DNA from: Deltaproteobacteria bacterium
GTDB lineage: Bacteria > Bdellovibrionota_C > UBA2361 > OMII01
Length of the DNA: 32,984 nt
Direction of reading: 5' to 3'
Assembly: GCA_947491545.1 (NCBI GenBank)
Contig: CANLJX010000019.1
Span: forward strand, 1-32,984
Part shown: positions 16,860 through 26,281 of the stretch, piece by piece
Layout of the letters: each line of letters starts with the position of its first letter
Numbering within the stretch: the stretch's first letter is position 1
Position numbers and translations under genes: made by a program
Notes under the pieces: generated by a model
Told to the model about the DNA's origin: nothing
The model's input: only the letters and a program-made list of their open reading frames with translations
The model's database searches: none

Positions 16860-19123
16860 TGTTTAGCACCGAGCTCGGACTGACTCTTGAAGCAGCATTT
16901 AGGGAAGCCGCTTCTCGGCGCCATGCGTTTTTCTGCCTTGAGCACCTGCTCTACGCACTAACATTCGACGAACAGGTGATCGAGATTCTGCAGAACACGG
17001 GCGCCGACATTCCAGCCCTGCGCAAAGACCTTGAGGTGTTCTTCGACAAGCACATCGAGGTAGTGCCCCTAAAGCCAGGAAAAGCTCCCGCCTCGGAGCC
17101 GGCTCAGACGCCCGCAGTACAGCGGGTCCTGCAGCGCGCGATCATGCACGTCCGTTCAGCGCAGAAAGATGTCATAACCCCGGCAGAGGTGCTCGTTGCT
17201 CTCTTCACAGAAGAGGATTCCCATGCGGTGTTCTTCTTGGCGAAGCAGGGTGTCACCCGGCTCGACGTCCTAAACTTCATCGCGCACGGGCAGCCGACGC
17301 CCGAAGGAGAGAAGGATGACTTCCTCGCCGATTTGGATGAGGACTCAGATGACGGCTCTTCGTCGCCGAAGCGCACCGCGCTGGAGCAGTTCACGGAAGA
17401 TCTCACAGCCCAAGCGAAAGCGAACAAGCTCGATCCGGTAATCGGCCGAGCCCAGGAGATAGAGCGTGCAATAAAGATTCTGTGTCGCCGGCAGAAGAAC
17501 AACCCGCTCTTCCTTGGAGAGCCAGGAGTTGGCAAGACGGCGATGGCGCATGCGATCGCCAGCCGGATAGTTGCTGAGGAGGTTCCAGAGCAGCTCAAAG
17601 GAGCTGAGGTATTCCTGCTCAACATGGGGACGCTGGTGGCGGGGACCAAGTTCCGCGGCGAGTTTGAGGAGAGAGTCCGTCGCGTCATTCAAGAGGTAAA
17701 GCAGCGCAAGACGGCGATCCTCTTCATCGACGAGCTCCACACCGTTGTTGGCGCGGGCGCCACAGGCAACGGCTCTCTCGATGCAGCAAACCTGCTCAAG
17801 CCAGCGCTAGCCTCCGGCGAGATCCGCTGCATGGGCAGCACCACACACTCCGATTACAAGAAGGCTATCGAGAAGGACCGGGCGCTCAGCCGCAGGTTCT
17901 CGACGATCGATCTGCCAGAACCCTCAATTGAGGAGACCGTAGAGATTCTCGAAGGGCTCAAGGAGCGCTTCGAGCGCTTCCATAAGGTGACATTCTCGGC
18001 CAAAGCGCTTCGGGCGGCAGCCGAGCTTTCGGCAAAGCACATCACGGAGCGATTCTTGCCCGACAAGGCCATTGACGTGATCGACGAGGCTGGGGCAGCA
18101 AACGCCATGCTTGCCAAGAACAAGCGCAGAAAGAGCATCAACGAGGAGCAAGTTGAGAAAGTCGTTTCCGCGATAGCGCGGGTTCCAGTGCGCAGCGTGA
18201 GCGAATCAGACGAGGTGATGCTCAAGAGCCTTGCGGCTCGCCTCAAGGCGCGGGTGTTCGGGCAGGACAAGGCGGCTGATGCAATTGCCCAGGCTATTAA
18301 GCGCAGCCGCGCAAGCTTGCAGCCAGAAGCGAAGCCGATAGGCAGCTTCCTGTTCGCAGGCCCAACTGGCGTCGGGAAGACGGAGCTTGCGCGCGCTTTG
18401 GCCCAGGAGATGGGCGTAAACTTTCACCGCTTCGACATGAGCGAGTTTAGTGACAAGCACCTTGTGTCGCGATTCGTGGGGGCTCCTCCGGGCTACGTTG
18501 GCTACGAAGAGGGCGGGCTCCTGATCGACTTAGTTCGAAAAAATCCGTACGGAGTCATTCTCTTCGACGAGATTGAGAAAGCTCACCCAGACGTATTCAA
18601 CATCTTCTTGCAGATAATGGACGATGCCTCGGTAACAGACTCGCAGGGGCGGAAGGCTGATTTTCGCAACACGATAGTAATCTTCACGACAAATGCTGGC
18701 TCCGAGAAAGCCGCGTCCATCGGATTCGGCAGCGCCCAGCCGCACAACTTTCGTGACACCGCGATTAAGGCGCTCTTCAAGCCGGAGTTCCGCAACCGCC
18801 TGGATGACACGGTCTACTTCAACCCGTTGCCGATGTCGATCATCGTTCAGATCGTTGGCAAGTTCATTAAGGAGCTCGAGCAGCAGCTTGTGTCGCGCCA
18901 CATAACTTTTGAGGTGAGTGCCGAAGCTCAGGAATGGCTCGCCCAGCGGGGCTTCGATCCGATCTTCGGGGCTCGCCCGATGGCACGGCTTATCCAGAGA
19001 GAGCTCAAGGATCCGCTTGCAGATGAGATCCTATTTGGCGGGCTAAAAGATGGCGGCAAAGTTAAAGTTTCGCTGTCCGACGGAAAGCTTGCCTTCTCCG
19101 TGTTGGCGGAAGTTACAGCGTGA
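16859..19123 (+). CDS. clpA: ATP-dependent Clp protease ATP-binding subunit ClpA
   Basis: Two Walker A motifs (LGEPGVGKTAMAHA, GPTGVGKTELARA), Clp N-domain, VGAPPGYVGYEEGG; start overlaps the clpS stop (TAATG). Confidence 0.96.
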   Translation: MFSTELGLTLEAAFREAASRRHAFFCLEHLLYALTFDEQVIEILQNTGADIPALRKDLEVFFDKHIEVVPLKPGKAPASEPAQTPAVQRVLQRAIMHVRSAQKDVITPAEVLVALFTEEDSHAVFFLAKQGVTRLDVLNFIAHGQPTPEGEKDDFLADLDEDSDDGSSSPKRTALEQFTEDLTAQAKANKLDPVIGRAQEIERAIKILCRRQKNNPLFLGEPGVGKTAMAHAIASRIVAEEVPEQLKGAEVFLLNMGTLVAGTKFRGEFEERVRRVIQEVKQRKTAILFIDELHTVVGAGATGNGSLDAANLLKPALASGEIRCMGSTTHSDYKKAIEKDRALSRRFSTIDLPEPSIEETVEILEGLKERFERFHKVTFSAKALRAAAELSAKHITERFLPDKAIDVIDEAGAANAMLAKNKRRKSINEEQVEKVVSAIARVPVRSVSESDEVMLKSLAARLKARVFGQDKAADAIAQAIKRSRASLQPEAKPIGSFLFAGPTGVGKTELARALAQEMGVNFHRFDMSEFSDKHLVSRFVGAPPGYVGYEEGGLLIDLVRKNPYGVILFDEIEKAHPDVFNIFLQIMDDASVTDSQGRKADFRNTIVIFTTNAGSEKAASIGFGSAQPHNFRDTAIKALFKPEFRNRLDDTVYFNPLPMSIIVQIVGKFIKELEQQLVSRHITFEVSAEAQEWLAQRGFDPIFGARPMARLIQRELKDPLADEILFGGLKDGGKVKVSLSDGKLAFSVLAEVTA

Positions 19124-21050
19124 GCCCTTCGAACTGAAAGCGCATCGTGGTGAGGTTGAATCCGCGTAGGCGCACTGGAACCACCGACCCTCGTTCCAAA
19201 GGCGGGGCATCCTCGGCGCTGATGATTCCGAGCTTTGAGAATCCTTCGACCTGGACGTGGTACCGAGTTGGCTCAAGGCGAGCCACTATCCCATCAGGCA
19301 GTGGGGGCGGCTGCGGAAGCTCATGAGGCTCGGAGTAGCGTGAAGCTATGAGGTAGCGCTCCCATGCTATGCGGGTCAGAGAGTCAAGGAACGCCTGGTC
19401 CGCTTGGCCCGCCGTGACAGGCATCCCGTGGTGGTAGAAATGCACCTGGTGATCAATTTTGGCAACCTCTGCATTGAATTGGCTGCCGACGAGCATCAGC
19501 TTCTCTTCGAGCATCTCAAAAAAGAGAAGCTTGTAGTGCTTCTCGTCTCTCACCCAGCGCTTGTCGTTGAGCGACCGAACCCGCTTCTCTACCTCTTCTA
19601 GGGGTATCTCTTGTCGATTGCTGAAGGCTGCATCAAGCGCGAGCTGGTTGAGGATGCCGAGAGCCTCTCGCGGTTTCAGCCTTGTGTAGCCCTGGAGGTT
19701 AAGTCCGGAGTGCTTGCCTGGAAGCGCAGAGGGCACAGAGCGTGACATGCTCCGGTCGAGGATGCTGTTCTCAAGGGAGCGTGCTAGCGGCGAGCTGAGA
19801 TCTTCGAGGGAGCGCAGGATGCCCACCTTAGCCCAGTCATTCGAGAGATCCTCCAGGGAGGCCGGAATCCGAAGTTCGTTTAACAGCTCAAGCCACTTCT
19901 CACGCTCTGTCTGAGGACACTCCTCGTGAACGATGAAGCCGGCGGGGATGCGGAGCTTGTTGCGGATGAAATCTGAGAGCCCTTCGTTCGCCGCTATCAT
20001 CGTTTCAGAGACGATGCGGCTCGCCGTACCCTCGCCATCAATCGATATCATGCGAGAGCGACGGATGCGTTGGCGCTCAAGAACCCTTGTTATCTCGGCT
20101 AGTGAGCCGATGATAGGCGCAATATCTGGCTGAGCGAGAAAGTCGAAGGGCTTGTCGGGGTTAACCGTCGCGTGGTTCCTCACCAAAGCTCGACGGAGGC
20201 TGAACGAGTCAGGCTCTACCACGCCGTTGGGGGACAGCCGCAATTCGGCCACCCAAGCGGGGCGGGTCTCACCGGCGACGAAGCTGCCCTGGCCCTCTGA
20301 GAACTCGGTGCCGATCGTTGAAATCTTTCTCTTGCGCCCGTAGAAGTCGTTGCCAACTCGGAGCGCATATCGGTCATGAGGGCTTCCGAGCTGGATGTAG
20401 TCTGTGACGTCGATGATCGCGACCCGCAGCAGAAGATTGCCGCCTTCAAGCGCCTCTCCATGGATGAGGTCTTCGGGGTTGAGCACGTCAGGCCGATCGA
20501 TAGCGATAAAAGGAATATGCTGCAGATCCTCCCGAACGGGGATCTCAGAGCGGGGGGCGATGCTTGAATCGGGAGGCTCTCCGAAGAGCCCTTTGACCAT
20601 TTCACCGAGCTTGCCAACGGCAGTCGCGGCAAGGAGGTCTGTGTCGCGGAACTCACTTCGCAGGTGGCTGTACAGCTTCTGGTCTACCTGGACCCGCCGG
20701 ATGAAGATCGATGCTAGGGGAAACTTCTCTTCAAGACCTTGCCGCCATTCCTTGAGCTTCGGCTCCAGCGCTGGAGGCACGTGAACTTTCAGCATGACGA
20801 ACTCAAGCTTGCTTCCGAGCTGAAAGCGCTTCGCTCGATAGAGTTCGAGGCCGGCAGGCAACGTGCGGCCAATCTCCCCCATGATGTCTGGCTTTGCTTG
20901 CCGAGCTTGGCGAGGCTTGAACTCGAATGGCGTATTGAGCGGATTCGCAGGCGCAAGAGCTTCCGTTTGAGCCGGGATGTCTTGGCTAGGGACTGCCGGG
21001 GCGCTCTGGGACGTACCCGATAGCGCAGCTGGAGCGAGGGCAGCGGTCAT
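19113..21050 (-). CDS. RNB (RNase II/R-family) domain protein with C-terminal OB/S1-like segment; catalytic motifs degenerate
   Basis: AIDRPDVLNPEDL aligned to TIDGEDARDFDDA; LLRVAIIDVTDYI; VSETMIAANEGLSDFI; HSGLNLQGY upstream of the missing TSPIRRY motif. Confidence 0.82.
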   Translation of the reverse strand: MTAALAPAALSGTSQSAPAVPSQDIPAQTEALAPANPLNTPFEFKPRQARQAKPDIMGEIGRTLPAGLELYRAKRFQLGSKLEFVMLKVHVPPALEPKLKEWRQGLEEKFPLASIFIRRVQVDQKLYSHLRSEFRDTDLLAATAVGKLGEMVKGLFGEPPDSSIAPRSEIPVREDLQHIPFIAIDRPDVLNPEDLIHGEALEGGNLLLRVAIIDVTDYIQLGSPHDRYALRVGNDFYGRKRKISTIGTEFSEGQGSFVAGETRPAWVAELRLSPNGVVEPDSFSLRRALVRNHATVNPDKPFDFLAQPDIAPIIGSLAEITRVLERQRIRRSRMISIDGEGTASRIVSETMIAANEGLSDFIRNKLRIPAGFIVHEECPQTEREKWLELLNELRIPASLEDLSNDWAKVGILRSLEDLSSPLARSLENSILDRSMSRSVPSALPGKHSGLNLQGYTRLKPREALGILNQLALDAAFSNRQEIPLEEVEKRVRSLNDKRWVRDEKHYKLLFFEMLEEKLMLVGSQFNAEVAKIDHQVHFYHHGMPVTAGQADQAFLDSLTRIAWERYLIASRYSEPHELPQPPPLPDGIVARLEPTRYHVQVEGFSKLGIISAEDAPPLERGSVVPVRLRGFNLTTMRFQFEGLTL

Positions 21051-21278
21051 GCTTTAGATTATACCGCTATTTTAGCCGAAGGGCACTGCGAAAAAACAGC
21101 CCGGGCGCGGTTTGCTTGGCACTTCAGTCGCATAGCTCGCGGTCTTTTCACGGCACCGCAGAGGTGCTCCCGTGGTGAAATCGGGGGCTGTGAGCGTGGG
21201 GCCTCCGGAGAGCTCTGCCAGCGCGTATTTTAGACACGCCGACTTCAGGACTAGGGCCGGCAGCCCGACCCCAAAAGA

Positions 21279-22352
21279 ATGAAGGTAAGTTTCGGGCGTC
21301 CTGACCCTCTTCGGACCACACAGATCCTCGCTGGCGTGTGCATAGCGGCGCTCTTGGGAATAATCGGTGTTGCAGCACTCGGGCCTCGAACTGGACCGGG
21401 ACTCGCTGTAGAGCAAAAAGCCCCTCCGCTCGTTGAGCCTGCAGAAGCGGCTGAGCTTGCTCTCAGCCAGCAGGGCAAGAAGGCTGTGCAGGTAGGTTTT
21501 TACCTTAACCGCATATCCGAGGTCTCTCACAAGGACGGCACCCTGAATATAGATGCGTGGCTCTGGTTCCGCTGGCAGGACAAGGAGATGACCCCTTTCA
21601 GCACCTTTGAACTTGTCAACGGCGAGATCGAGGAGCGAAGCGCCACTGAGGTAATCGAAGACGACGGTTACCAGTACTCATCAGTGAGGATGCGCGCGAA
21701 GGTGTTTCAGCCATTCGACGTGGAGCGCTACCCTTTTGATAACCACACAATCGGCTTGGCAATCGAGGACAGCAATTCGGAGTTCGAGCTGATGGAGTAC
21801 TTGCCTGACCAGGGGAGCATGATCGACCCCAGTGTGTCCCTGCATGGGTGGAACGTGAAGCTCAAGGGGGTGTCGAGCAGCCCACACAGCTATCCAACCA
21901 ACTACGGCTTCCGCTCTCTAGGCTCTAATACCTCGACCTACTCGCGGTTCTTAGTGGAGCTTGACCTCATTCGCTACGAGTCGCTTGTGACTGTTGTAAA
22001 GCTTTTTTGGGTTTCATACCTCGCCCTCATCCTCGCGGTTGGCGCTTGCTTCGTGAAGTCAAGCGACCTGGACGCCCGTTTTGGCCTAGGTCTGGGGGCA
22101 ATCTTCGCAGCCTCCGCCAATACTATCGCCGTTAGCGCTGAGTTGCCGGACACTCCTATTATTACTCTCGCGGAGCAGATAAATATTGTCACAGTGGTTG
22201 CGATATTTTTCACGATATTTCTCAGCATTGCATCGCTGCGACTTCGCCACGCGGGGAGAGAGCAAGCGGCTGAGATACTCGACTTCTCTGGGGCTGGCTC
22301 GGTTGCGATCCTGTATGTTGCCGCGCTTTGGATCATTTTTGTTGGCCTGTAA
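21279..22352 (+). CDS. Prokaryotic pentameric ligand-gated ion channel homologue (Cys-loop superfamily, GLIC/ELIC-like)
   Basis: IDAWLWFRWQD, RYPFDNHTIGLAIED beta6-7 region, four C-terminal TM segments, ELPDTPIITL matching the GLIC M2-M3 loop NLPKTPYMT. Confidence 0.82.
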   Translation: MKVSFGRPDPLRTTQILAGVCIAALLGIIGVAALGPRTGPGLAVEQKAPPLVEPAEAAELALSQQGKKAVQVGFYLNRISEVSHKDGTLNIDAWLWFRWQDKEMTPFSTFELVNGEIEERSATEVIEDDGYQYSSVRMRAKVFQPFDVERYPFDNHTIGLAIEDSNSEFELMEYLPDQGSMIDPSVSLHGWNVKLKGVSSSPHSYPTNYGFRSLGSNTSTYSRFLVELDLIRYESLVTVVKLFWVSYLALILAVGACFVKSSDLDARFGLGLGAIFAASANTIAVSAELPDTPIITLAEQINIVTVVAIFFTIFLSIASLRLRHAGREQAAEILDFSGAGSVAILYVAALWIIFVGL

Positions 22353-22433
22353 TCCGCGAGAGAGGTGCGAAAATTCCCGATTGTGGAGTCGCTGCCGATC
22401 AAGGAGCATCGTGTCAAAGGGTGTGGTGCACAC

Positions 22434-23723
22434 ATGACAGCAATGACGAAAACTCGCAAAGCTATCGACGCGCTTAAAGAGGCCTTGGCGGTCTTCTCCG
22501 CTTCCAACCGGTATGGATTCCTCAAGGCCCTTCAGATAGGCAGGTTGGTCGGGGATGAATCTGCCCTTAATTCGATTAGTGACCTGACCTGTGAATGCCT
22601 AGTGGAAACCGGTGCGATCGGTGTTGCCACCCGCTTCAGGCTTACAGCCGCTCAGGTTGAGCGCCTGGCTGAGCTGCTCACCGCCCTCGGCAACGGTGGG
22701 GTGCTTGGAGAGCAGCCAATTGAGCAGCGGCCATCAGCGCAGCCGAGTCCGGAGCCTGTTTACGTGAACTCAGTCCAAGCTGAACAGGATCTTAAGCAGA
22801 GGCTTGAGGAGCTGCGTGCGCATCCCGGCTTCTCCAAGCTGCGAAGCATTACTCTTGGTAAGTTCTGGGATGCTTCATGGGCGCGAGCTCCCTTCGAAGA
22901 GGCGCTAACCTTCGGGCAGCTAGTCGACATGGATGTGGCGCTGCTATTCAAGAAGCGCAGCACGAGCGGCAGTCGGGCGCACACGGTCACCCAAGCCATC
23001 GAGAAAGCCCTACGAACGGCCACTGCTGGAACGAAACCACTCGCTAACCCAGCAGCGCCGCCACCGCCCGCTTTGCGGCAGGTGCCACAGGTGGCACCGG
23101 TGCCGCTTGAGGGGCATGCTTGGACTTCAGACGGTGCGGCCGATGGCCTGGTTGAGCTCGAACCAGCCACGCTTGCAATGATCGAGCGCTTCGTTGAGGC
23201 AGTGTCGCAGCCAGGCGCACCGGCAGGCTCGCTGCGAGAAGCGATGGCGCCAGTAGCTAGCATGCTCTCTCGCCCCGAATTTCTTTCATTGTTCGGGGAT
23301 GCACCGCTAGCGCCGCGTGTTGCCACGCAGCTCTCAAAGTGGATCCGGGATATACAAGCGGCGCCGTGTGTTGGACTAATGCGAGAAGCGCTCCAAGCGC
23401 CAGGGTGCCGACTCTCCTTCCTTGCCCGAGTTGTCAGTGACAACGGACAGTACTCGGCCTTCTCCGGCATGGCGGCCACGGTGCTGGCACGAGCGTTGAA
23501 GGCGGAGCAGGTGCGTCATGAAGGGGCCATATGCCGGGGCGTCTGGAGCCTCAATCCCGGATTGATCTCTCTCGTCATTAACGAGGCCAAGCGCCGAAAG
23601 CCAAAGGATGTCGCGCAGACAGTGAAGGAGTTATGCCCCGCCCTGGATCCGTTCTTGCAGTCCTGGGTCTGTGAGGTCGTAGGTCCGGTAACCTCGCGGA
23701 AGGCGAAGCGGAAGGGCAAATAG
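22434..23723 (+). CDS. Hypothetical protein, possible helix-hairpin-helix / RNAP alpha-CTD-like modules
   Basis: ATG ORF of 429 aa; segment LTFGQLVDMDVALLFKKRSTSGSRAHTVTQAIEKAL resembles HhH/alpha-CTD folds by eye only. Confidence 0.6.
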   Translation: MTAMTKTRKAIDALKEALAVFSASNRYGFLKALQIGRLVGDESALNSISDLTCECLVETGAIGVATRFRLTAAQVERLAELLTALGNGGVLGEQPIEQRPSAQPSPEPVYVNSVQAEQDLKQRLEELRAHPGFSKLRSITLGKFWDASWARAPFEEALTFGQLVDMDVALLFKKRSTSGSRAHTVTQAIEKALRTATAGTKPLANPAAPPPPALRQVPQVAPVPLEGHAWTSDGAADGLVELEPATLAMIERFVEAVSQPGAPAGSLREAMAPVASMLSRPEFLSLFGDAPLAPRVATQLSKWIRDIQAAPCVGLMREALQAPGCRLSFLARVVSDNGQYSAFSGMAATVLARALKAEQVRHEGAICRGVWSLNPGLISLVINEAKRRKPKDVAQTVKELCPALDPFLQSWVCEVVGPVTSRKAKRKGK

Positions 23724-23804
23724 TTCCTGTAGCCCGAGTATTCTTTGCCTTCTAGCCAGGCTATTCGTGCCTCTTGGCAGTGAAACCTCCTCTCAGGGGC
23801 AGCT

Positions 23805-25211
23805 ATGGCAGGTGGAATCAATTTCTCTGGGCTAGCATCGGGTATCGACACAGCGGCCCTGATCCAGGCTACGAGCGACGCCACGCGAGCTGCGCGCGTT
23901 GCTCCCTCGGAGAAGCGGCTAACGGAGCTGGAAGAGACAAACGCTGCAGCAGAAGAGCTGACCACGAAACTCGATCTGCTCAAGGCCTCGCTCAAGAACT
24001 TTACGACGATCAATGGCGGTGGCGTGAGCAAGACGGCCACCAGCAGCAAGGAATCCGTTCTGGCAGCATCGGTTACCAACAGTGCGATAAACGGCGCGTA
24101 CTCCGTATCGGTCACGTCACTCGCCAAGAACCACACCTACAGCTTCGATCAGACATTCGCCAGCAGCAGCACCGCGCTCGATGCGGCCCTGACTGGCAGC
24201 GAGCCGGCTCTCGACAGGACCGTCACCTTTACTGTTGGAACGGGCGGGCAGCAGGAAACTGTCAGCGTGGAAGTGACCGATGGCAGCTTCACAATCTCTG
24301 ATTTCGTCACTGCGTTTAACAACGCAAGCACCAAAGCCCAGGCTTCGCTCGTGAACACGGGATCCTCGGCCAGCCCAGCTTACAAGATTGTTGTCTCATC
24401 GAACTACGAAGGGACCGAAAAGGGCACTATCACCCGGACAGCGCTCGGCGCGTCACTGGGAGTGCTCACCGCAGCCGGCGAGGATGCCGCCACAGACGCT
24501 TCCGTGACTGTTACCGGCATCGGCACCGTGACGCGAGCCACCAACTCAATCTCTGACATTATTCCGGGCGTAACGCTTTCGCTCTCATCGACTGGCACCG
24601 CCACCGTGCGGATCTCTGAAGATCCAGACACAACAGTCTCAAAGGTGCAGGACTTCATCGACACCTACAACGATGTCGTGAAGTACATCAATGAGGGGAA
24701 CGTTGTCACAAGAGACGAGACCAAGAAGGAGGTCACGAACACGTTCGGGCCCCTGGCCGCGACGCGTGTGGACGACAACGCTCTCACAGCGCTTCGCTCA
24801 GCGATCTCTGCGTCTAAGTCTGCAGGAGGCACGGCGATCCGGATCTTCGCGGATCTCGGAATAACGACCCAGCGAGATGGAACGCTTCTGTTTGATTCCG
24901 CGAAGCTCAAGTCTGCCATTGCGAGCGAGCCAACGAGTGTCAGCGACGTCTTGAGCTCGTTTGCCGACACTGCAGCGAAAACGGGCGGGACGATTGACAT
25001 CTACACTCGATTCAATGGGCTCATCGATCTCACAATCAATACTAACAAGGATGCGATAGCTGATCTCAATGACCGCATCCAAGAGACCGAGCGACAAATT
25101 GAGCGGCAGGAGGAGAGCATGCGCGCGCGCTACGCGCGGCTTGAGTCCCTCATGAGCAAGCTGCAGCAGCAGCAGAGCTCGTTAACTAGCGCGCTGAGAG
25201 GCCTAGGCTAA
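23805..25211 (+). CDS. fliD: Flagellar hook-associated protein 2 / filament cap
   Basis: N-terminal INFSGLASGIDTAALIQA, central FNNAS..A..V..GS..Y.I..SSN, C-terminal coiled region with QETERQIERQEESMRARYARLESLMSKLQQQQSSL. Confidence 0.92.
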   Translation: MAGGINFSGLASGIDTAALIQATSDATRAARVAPSEKRLTELEETNAAAEELTTKLDLLKASLKNFTTINGGGVSKTATSSKESVLAASVTNSAINGAYSVSVTSLAKNHTYSFDQTFASSSTALDAALTGSEPALDRTVTFTVGTGGQQETVSVEVTDGSFTISDFVTAFNNASTKAQASLVNTGSSASPAYKIVVSSNYEGTEKGTITRTALGASLGVLTAAGEDAATDASVTVTGIGTVTRATNSISDIIPGVTLSLSSTGTATVRISEDPDTTVSKVQDFIDTYNDVVKYINEGNVVTRDETKKEVTNTFGPLAATRVDDNALTALRSAISASKSAGGTAIRIFADLGITTQRDGTLLFDSAKLKSAIASEPTSVSDVLSSFADTAAKTGGTIDIYTRFNGLIDLTINTNKDAIADLNDRIQETERQIERQEESMRARYARLESLMSKLQQQQSSLTSALRGLG

Positions 25212-25250
25212 CAGCAGAGCCGGAAGAGTCGGCGGGAGGGTGCGCCGAGG

Positions 25251-26162
25251 CTACTGCTCCGGCCGCATCTGGGCGCGCGCTTCATCTGAGTTTGCGGCGT
25301 TCACCATGATAATCGGAGGCTCCCGGTCGCTCGGAAGCGGAGAATACGACTCAAGATCTACGCTGACGCTGCCAATAAAGACAGAGCTCTCTATTCGAAG
25401 GATGTCTCGCTCGTCATCATCTGTCACGAAGATGAAAGCTTCACGGAGTTTAGAGCGTGGCTTGGTTGTTGTGAGATTTCTGACCCGTGGAGAGATCACG
25501 AACACGGACCGCTCCTGTCCGCGGAACCGGATCACCTTGTGATCAACGGCCGTGAGCGTAATGAAGTAGCGGCTCTTGCCGTTAAACACGTCGAAGTCAC
25601 GGGATTCTCCTACCTTCCAGTCGAGGCTGCGCGCCAAAAAGGCGGCTGCTATTGGGTCGAGCGTCTGGTTGTTTGGCGTGAACTCCACGTGCTTCTGGTT
25701 TGCGGCGATGTCACCGGTTTGCCTGTCTGCTTTGATGAGGCCGAAGTTTGGCTCGAACCTCATCTCAATCGTTTTGTGGCGCGAGTTCTCCTTGTGGTCG
25801 ATGGAGAGGCTTATAGAGGAGAGATTGTCGGAATCGAGCACGCCACGGGCTTCGTACCGGAGCTTGTAGAGCAGGTCGACGCCGCTGTAGGTTCGGGCGG
25901 CTGCGTCTATCAGAAATCGCCCACGCTCCTCTCGGACGGTGAGTGAGCAAGAAGCTGCCGTGATTCCCTCCCAGCCAACCGAGTACTCGTAGACTCCTGG
26001 GCGCGGCTTGTACTTGGCATGAGCCGGCCGGTAGAGGGGGGTGGTGACCTTGACCAGGTCGGGGGCGATGTAGTCGTCAGCAACAGAATTCATGGTACAG
26101 CTCAGGTAACTCACGAGTGTGAGGCCGGAGGTGACGATGCTGGCGAGCGATGGTCGCTTCAT
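25251..26162 (-). CDS. DUF3108 domain protein with signal peptide
   Basis: YEYSVGWEGITAASCSLTVREERGRFLIDAAARTYSGVDLLYKLRYEARGVLDSDNLSS, typical DUF3108 pattern. Confidence 0.75.
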   Translation of the reverse strand: MKRPSLASIVTSGLTLVSYLSCTMNSVADDYIAPDLVKVTTPLYRPAHAKYKPRPGVYEYSVGWEGITAASCSLTVREERGRFLIDAAARTYSGVDLLYKLRYEARGVLDSDNLSSISLSIDHKENSRHKTIEMRFEPNFGLIKADRQTGDIAANQKHVEFTPNNQTLDPIAAAFLARSLDWKVGESRDFDVFNGKSRYFITLTAVDHKVIRFRGQERSVFVISPRVRNLTTTKPRSKLREAFIFVTDDDERDILRIESSVFIGSVSVDLESYSPLPSDREPPIIMVNAANSDEARAQMRPEQ

Positions 26163-26281
26163 GACGTTCTGTCCGGATTGCTCTCGCAGAATCCCCGGAT
26201 TCTAGCGGCGAACCTTAAGACAGCACCAGTTGATTCTGTTCGCTGGGCGCGGTAGCCAGTGTGGTCTCTCTCCGCAGGGGG

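Noticed and set aside
17104-17688. 194-aa minus-strand ORF inside clpA
   Set aside because: Antisense shadow of conserved ClpA codons.
22760-23479. 239-aa minus-strand ORF
   Set aside because: Antisense shadow of the + strand coding frame; Ser/Ala/Gly-rich low-complexity composition, no motif.
25212-25260. Possible bidirectional terminator between fliD and the DUF3108 gene (AGCAG-AGCC..GGCTaCTGCT)
   Set aside because: Imperfect arms, long loop and no T-tract on either strand.
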